DNA from: Sphingomonadales bacterium
GTDB lineage: Bacteria; Pseudomonadota; Alphaproteobacteria; Sphingomonadales; Sphingomonadaceae
DNA length: 46,460 nucleotides
Direction of reading: 5' to 3'
Assembly: GCA_004173185.1 (NCBI GenBank)
Contig: SEFZ01000031.1
Coordinates: forward strand, 1-46,460
Shown here: piece by piece, positions 43,638 to 46,460 of the stretch
Layout of the letters: the number at the start of each line of letters is the position of its first letter
Position numbering within the stretch: position 1 is the first letter of the stretch
Position numbers and translations under genes: made by a program
Notes under the pieces: model-generated
Told to the model about the DNA's origin: nothing
Database searches by the model: none
Seen by the model: only the letters and a program-made list of their open reading frames with translations

Positions 43638-43743
43638 GTGGCAGACAGTGCCACAGCGATGCGGGCGCGTGAATCCCCATTTACCCCCATTCATCAACAT
43701 TTTCTGGCACATCGGCGCACGGCGCGTTAGCGGGGCTCTGCGC

Positions 43744-44312
<569 letters not shown>

Positions 44313-44489
44313 CTATTCGCCTTCGCCGCGTTCTATGATTGTAAGTTCGAGAACTCTTCGCTCGTATGTCTCGGCGAACCTCAGGTGCACGAGGGCACGA
44401 ATATCGCTTGAAGCGTTGCTCGTCCGGCGACGCTCTTCTCGCGCGCGCCCCTCGAAATACGTTCGATCATCTTCGCGTTGCTTAGTCAT
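44313..44489 (-). CDS. Small helical protein of unknown function (paralogue of 45069-45275)
   Basis: A 58-residue, highly charged protein predicted to be two helices, with no known domain. The pattern Y-x3-R-x-R, then A, A, H-x2-FA-x2-Y-x-RR-x2-E matches the product at 45069 without gaps over 40 residues (12 identities). That argues that both are real genes. ATG at 44489 has GGGA five bases upstream; an in-frame TTG at 44522 is an alternative. Small proteins of this look are frequent in sphingomonads and are uncharacterised. The opposite-strand frame here is rejected. Confidence 0.55.
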   Translation of the reverse strand: MTKQREDDRTYFEGRAREERRRTSNASSDIRALVHLRFAETYERRVLELTIIERGEGE

Positions 44490-44561
44490 CTGCATCCCGG
44501 GTTCGATGCCACTATGACCCAATAAGCAGAAAGTGCCATAAATCGGATCAAGATGTTGGCG

Positions 44562-44750
44562 TCAAACCTCAAAGCGCATCACCACGGCTTTGCCAAGGGG
44601 CTCAAACTGGACGTGGTCAAGCTGGGTGAGCAACGCGTCGAACATACCGTCATCGTCAGCGATAGGAATGCAACGAGAAAGCGGCTCAACAAGCCGATCA
44701 ACCTCGCGCTGCGAGAGGAAGGCGACTGATACAATTTTCTTAGTAACCAT
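44562..44750 (-). CDS. Small hypothetical protein
   Basis: Not recognised. The 62-residue product begins MVTKKIVSVAFLSQREVDRL and ends with a strand-like LGKAVVMRFEV. It has mixed helix and strand character and ordinary amino-acid composition, unlike the overlapping plus-strand frame. The start is ATG; the ribosome-binding site is weak. It lies 72 bp upstream of the small helical protein gene on the same strand, so the two may share a transcript. Base composition is more AT-rich than in the housekeeping genes. Confidence 0.5.
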   Translation of the reverse strand: MVTKKIVSVAFLSQREVDRLVEPLSRCIPIADDDGMFDALLTQLDHVQFEPLGKAVVMRFEV

Positions 44751-45068
44751 ACCGCTGGAACGTGTATCAGCAATCGGGGTGCCTCTCGTTTCGCGAACGA
44801 TTTAAAAAAAAGGGTTTGGCACACTCACTCGCCAGCGGCGATATTGCAATCGTTCGCCTCTGACTTCGCCCAGGATAGCTGGCGTCCCCCTCGGAGGGGG
44901 CGCGTAGGCCCTTCGGTCTAATGAAACATCCATCGGCAATCGCGCGTCTCGGCGCGCCCTGAAGAACAACGGTTTCGCCAGGACAAACGGGTGGATTAAC
45001 GAGGAATATTGGTATTTATTGGGTCAAGTGAGCGCTCTTAGCCATCTGCCTTTGATCCGTAACACGCT
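44751..45068. other. Non-coding stretch with a hairpin pair
   Basis: No gene is supported in these 318 bp. An A8 run is at 44805-44812. The main structure is the hairpin pair at 44882-44920, described separately. The rest has no recognisable repeat or motif. Confidence 0.5.
44882..44920 (+). ncRNA. Candidate structured RNA element: two adjacent hairpins
   Basis: The first hairpin is CCCCCT-CGG-AGGGGG (44886-44900), extended by a GCG/CGC-type flank. The second is TAGGCC-CTTC-GGTCTA (44905-44920), with one G-T pair. The plus strand carries AATG after the second stem rather than a T-run. The element could be part of a small RNA or a leftover bidirectional terminator. No known RNA family is recognised, so the strand and function are unsure. 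Confidence 0.25.
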
Positions 45069-45275
45069 TCAGAGGGTGGAGTGCCTACCTTGTATCGGTC
45101 GCGCTGCGCTAAGATCGCTGACCATCTCTTCGCTAATCTCTACCAGGCGCCTCTGATAGGCTTTGGCAAAATTCCAATGGGTGCGGGCAACAAGAATATC
45201 TTTAGCGCGCTCGGCTTGCGTCAAGCTGTAACGCATACGGCGCTGAACATATGCGGCGTCACTGAGTAAGGACAA
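45069..45275 (-). CDS. Small helical protein of unknown function (paralogue of 44313-44489)
   Basis: A 68-residue protein with two predicted charged helices; the core is AYVQRRMRYSLTQAERAKD followed by THWNFAKAYQRRLVEI. It aligns without gaps with the product at 44313 over 40 residues, sharing Tyr, Arg, His, Phe-Ala, Tyr and Arg-Arg positions. The start is TTG at 45275, with GGAG seven bases upstream. No membrane or signal segment. Function unknown. Confidence 0.55.
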   Translation of the reverse strand: MSLLSDAAYVQRRMRYSLTQAERAKDILVARTHWNFAKAYQRRLVEISEEMVSDLSAARPIQGRHSTL

Positions 45276-45774
45276 GCTGTTGCTCCGGATTACTGGGGCC
45301 AGCGTGACGGTGCTGACAAGACTTGTGCGGCGTCTGAGACGCCGATGAGCCTCCCTCTAGCCCGCTGACGATCCGCAGCACAGTGCGAGGTTGTACGTAG
45401 CGGTAATGCTGCTGCACATCGAGCTGTAATAGTAGCCCATTCGTCCTCTCCGCGCAGTGTTCTCTTCGGTAGAATATCGGCTTACTCTCAACCAGTTAGG
45501 CGGGCCGTAAGGCACCGTTAAGGGCGCGATCTGACACTTGCCTAACCGCCAAGGCGCATTGCGCGATTAGCACCTCGACCGCCACGAGGAGTTTGCCAAA
45601 CTGGGTGTCTGATCGACGGGAAATGTCCGTTTGAACCCGGCGCCGAGGCGATCAAGATTTCCGCGCCTGGAATGAGGTCTGCTCCGCTCCACAGCGTATC
45701 GCAGCGCATCTGATCCCTAGACTCCAACGCTGGGACCGGTCATCTCGGGACCGGCGTACCACCGACCTTAGGTC
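45276..45774. other. Gene-poor stretch with small palindromes
   Basis: No convincing gene in 499 bp. A perfect hairpin GGCGTC-TGA-GACGCC lies at 45329-45343. A direct repeat GGGACCGG occurs twice near 45731-45755. A minus-strand 61-codon frame at 45542-45727 has no recognisable features. The region looks like decayed island DNA. Confidence 0.5.
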
Positions 45775-46014
45775 ATGCATGAAAGCGCTATGGCTGATTA
45801 CCGGCTCTATTTTCTTAATGCGAGCAACCGCATCATTCGAGTGCGAGACCTTCGCGTACATGGCGACGAAGAAGCACGGGCAGAAGCCCTCCGGCTGGAT
45901 CATGCGCACCACATCGAAATCTGGCAGGAGGAGCGGAAAGTTGGCGTCGTGAAGCCTGGCCACGTTCGCAAGAAATTCGAAACGTCGAACGCGGCAGCGA
46001 GCACTTATATGTGA
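45775..46014 (+). CDS. Small hypothetical protein
   Basis: A 79-residue protein not assigned to a named family. The pattern YRLYFLNASNRIIRVRDL, a helix with DEEARAEALRLDHA, then IEIWQEERKVGVV is a compact alpha/beta arrangement seen in many small uncharacterised sphingomonad proteins. Translation may begin at 45775 or at ATG 45790 (MADYRLYF). Its stop lies only about 10-15 bp from the abrupt switch to AT-rich mutS-like DNA, yet the gene appears intact. Confidence 0.65.
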   Translation: MHESAMADYRLYFLNASNRIIRVRDLRVHGDEEARAEALRLDHAHHIEIWQEERKVGVVKPGHVRKKFETSNAAASTYM

Positions 46015-46023
46015 TTCGGCCGT

Positions 46024-46411
46024 AATCTCGTTATTAGTTTTATGAATTGCCGCTAAGTAGTTAAAGTCATCACTAGGTAGCATGCTATCTTCGGTTAAAG
46101 TGCCTTTAGTAATTATTCTTACTACTTCTCTTTTAATTACCGCTTTGTATCCACCTCTTTTTTTAGCTTCTTCAGGAGTTTCCAACTGCTCGCAAATACC
46201 TACTTTATAGCCAGCAGTAATTAAGCGTGCTGCATAACTCTCGTAACTATGGTGAGGCACGCCACACATGGGTATGCTGTTATTTTTAAGCTGTTTTTTA
46301 GTTAAAATAATACCTAATTCTTTGGCAGCAATTTCTGCATCTTGAAAGAACAGCTCGTAAAAATCACCCATTCGATAAAATATTAAGATATCTTGATATT
46401 GCTGGGGGAGG
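46024..46411 (-). pseudogene. mutS: AT-rich fragment of a foreign mutS (mismatch-recognition domain)
   Basis: Read on the minus strand, the sequence encodes QQYQDILIFYRMGDFYELF, then GVPHHSYESYAARLITAGYK and ICEQLETPEEAKKRGG. These are the MutS domain I sequence, corresponding to about residues 12-135 of E. coli MutS and including the mismatch-contacting Phe-x-Glu. Homology stops at NNEI (about 46024), after which the frame runs into the antisense of the neighbouring gene. To the right the frame stays open but turns GC-rich and non-MutS. In 46081-46140 only 18 of 60 bases are G or C. It resembles Rickettsiales-type MutS. It is a fragment only, not a functional gene. Confidence 0.85.
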
Positions 46412-46460
46412 TTTTGTGGTCTTGTCCGACGCGGGACAAGGCATCCCCGCAGGCGCTTTG

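Noticed and set aside
45542..45727. A 61-codon minus-strand frame in the island
   Set aside because: No recognisable motif, no good ribosome-binding site and no similarity to the other small proteins here.
45652..46371. A single 239-codon minus-strand gene including the MutS fragment
   Set aside because: Only the first 116 codons resemble MutS; the rest is antisense to the small gene at 45775-46014, so it is an accidental fusion across the junction.

Overview
The window reads as a chromosomal stretch of a GC-rich alphaproteobacterium, most probably a member of the Sphingomonadaceae (Sphingomonas-like). The evidence is the high GC coding sequence, a fused ispDF, the dusB-ntrB-ntrC-ntrY-ntrX-hfq-hflX block, an Hfq with two tandem Sm domains, an HWE-type histidine kinase, and intergenic palindromes of the kinds common in sphingomonads. 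Almost all of the first 43.8 kb is densely packed housekeeping sequence with many 1-8 bp gene overlaps.

Layout. 0.1-2.4 kb: a divergent HxlR regulator and short-chain dehydrogenase, a P-loop kinase-like protein and a GNAT acetyltransferase. 2.6-6.9 kb (minus): pyrF, a LapA-like membrane protein, a large patatin-like lipase, an endonuclease/exonuclease/phosphatase-family enzyme and a doubtful small protein. 7.0-9.0 kb (minus): YjbR, purN, purM. 9.1-14.6 kb (plus): a DUF2066-like exported protein, an Hda-type DnaA regulator, ppk1 and ppx. 14.6-16.1 kb (minus): a small I78-like lipoprotein and rnd. 16.3-20 kb (plus): aspS, a PPK2-family kinase and an HWE kinase. 20-24.9 kb: an exported protein, a beta-carbonic anhydrase, lipA, a RatA/Coq10-like START protein, a CinA C-terminal-domain amidase, an exported protein and ispDF. 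25-34.3 kb (plus): the nitrogen-regulation block and hfq-hflX. 34.5-43.6 kb (minus): mazG, a membrane aspartic protease, an MBL hydrolase, tatD, metG, holB, dacA, rlpA and an MltB-type transglycosylase. A tRNA-Ser(UGA) lies at 43.7 kb.

The last 2.6 kb, after the tRNA-Ser, is different. It is gene-poor, with four small unknown genes, two of which are paralogues of each other, and several hairpins. It looks like a worn-down integration site, though no integrase is recognisable. Near the right edge lies a strikingly AT-rich block of about 390 bp encoding the mismatch-recognition domain of a MutS that resembles those of Rickettsiales-type endosymbionts. GC-rich sequence lies on both sides. This is either a very short foreign insertion or an assembly chimera.

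Other points of interest: a decayed partial duplicate of the ntrC 3' end between ntrC and ntrY; a 14-bp tandem duplication that separates ntrB from ntrC; an NtrX without a GAFTGA loop; an Hda homologue with Arg in place of the Walker A Lys; ppk1, ppx and ppk2 within 8.3 kb; a dacA-holB junction without tmk, with a palindromic repeat there; and hairpins in the hfq leader. I see no CRISPR array and no clearly intact mobile element. All family assignments come from reading motifs by eye; no database search was run.
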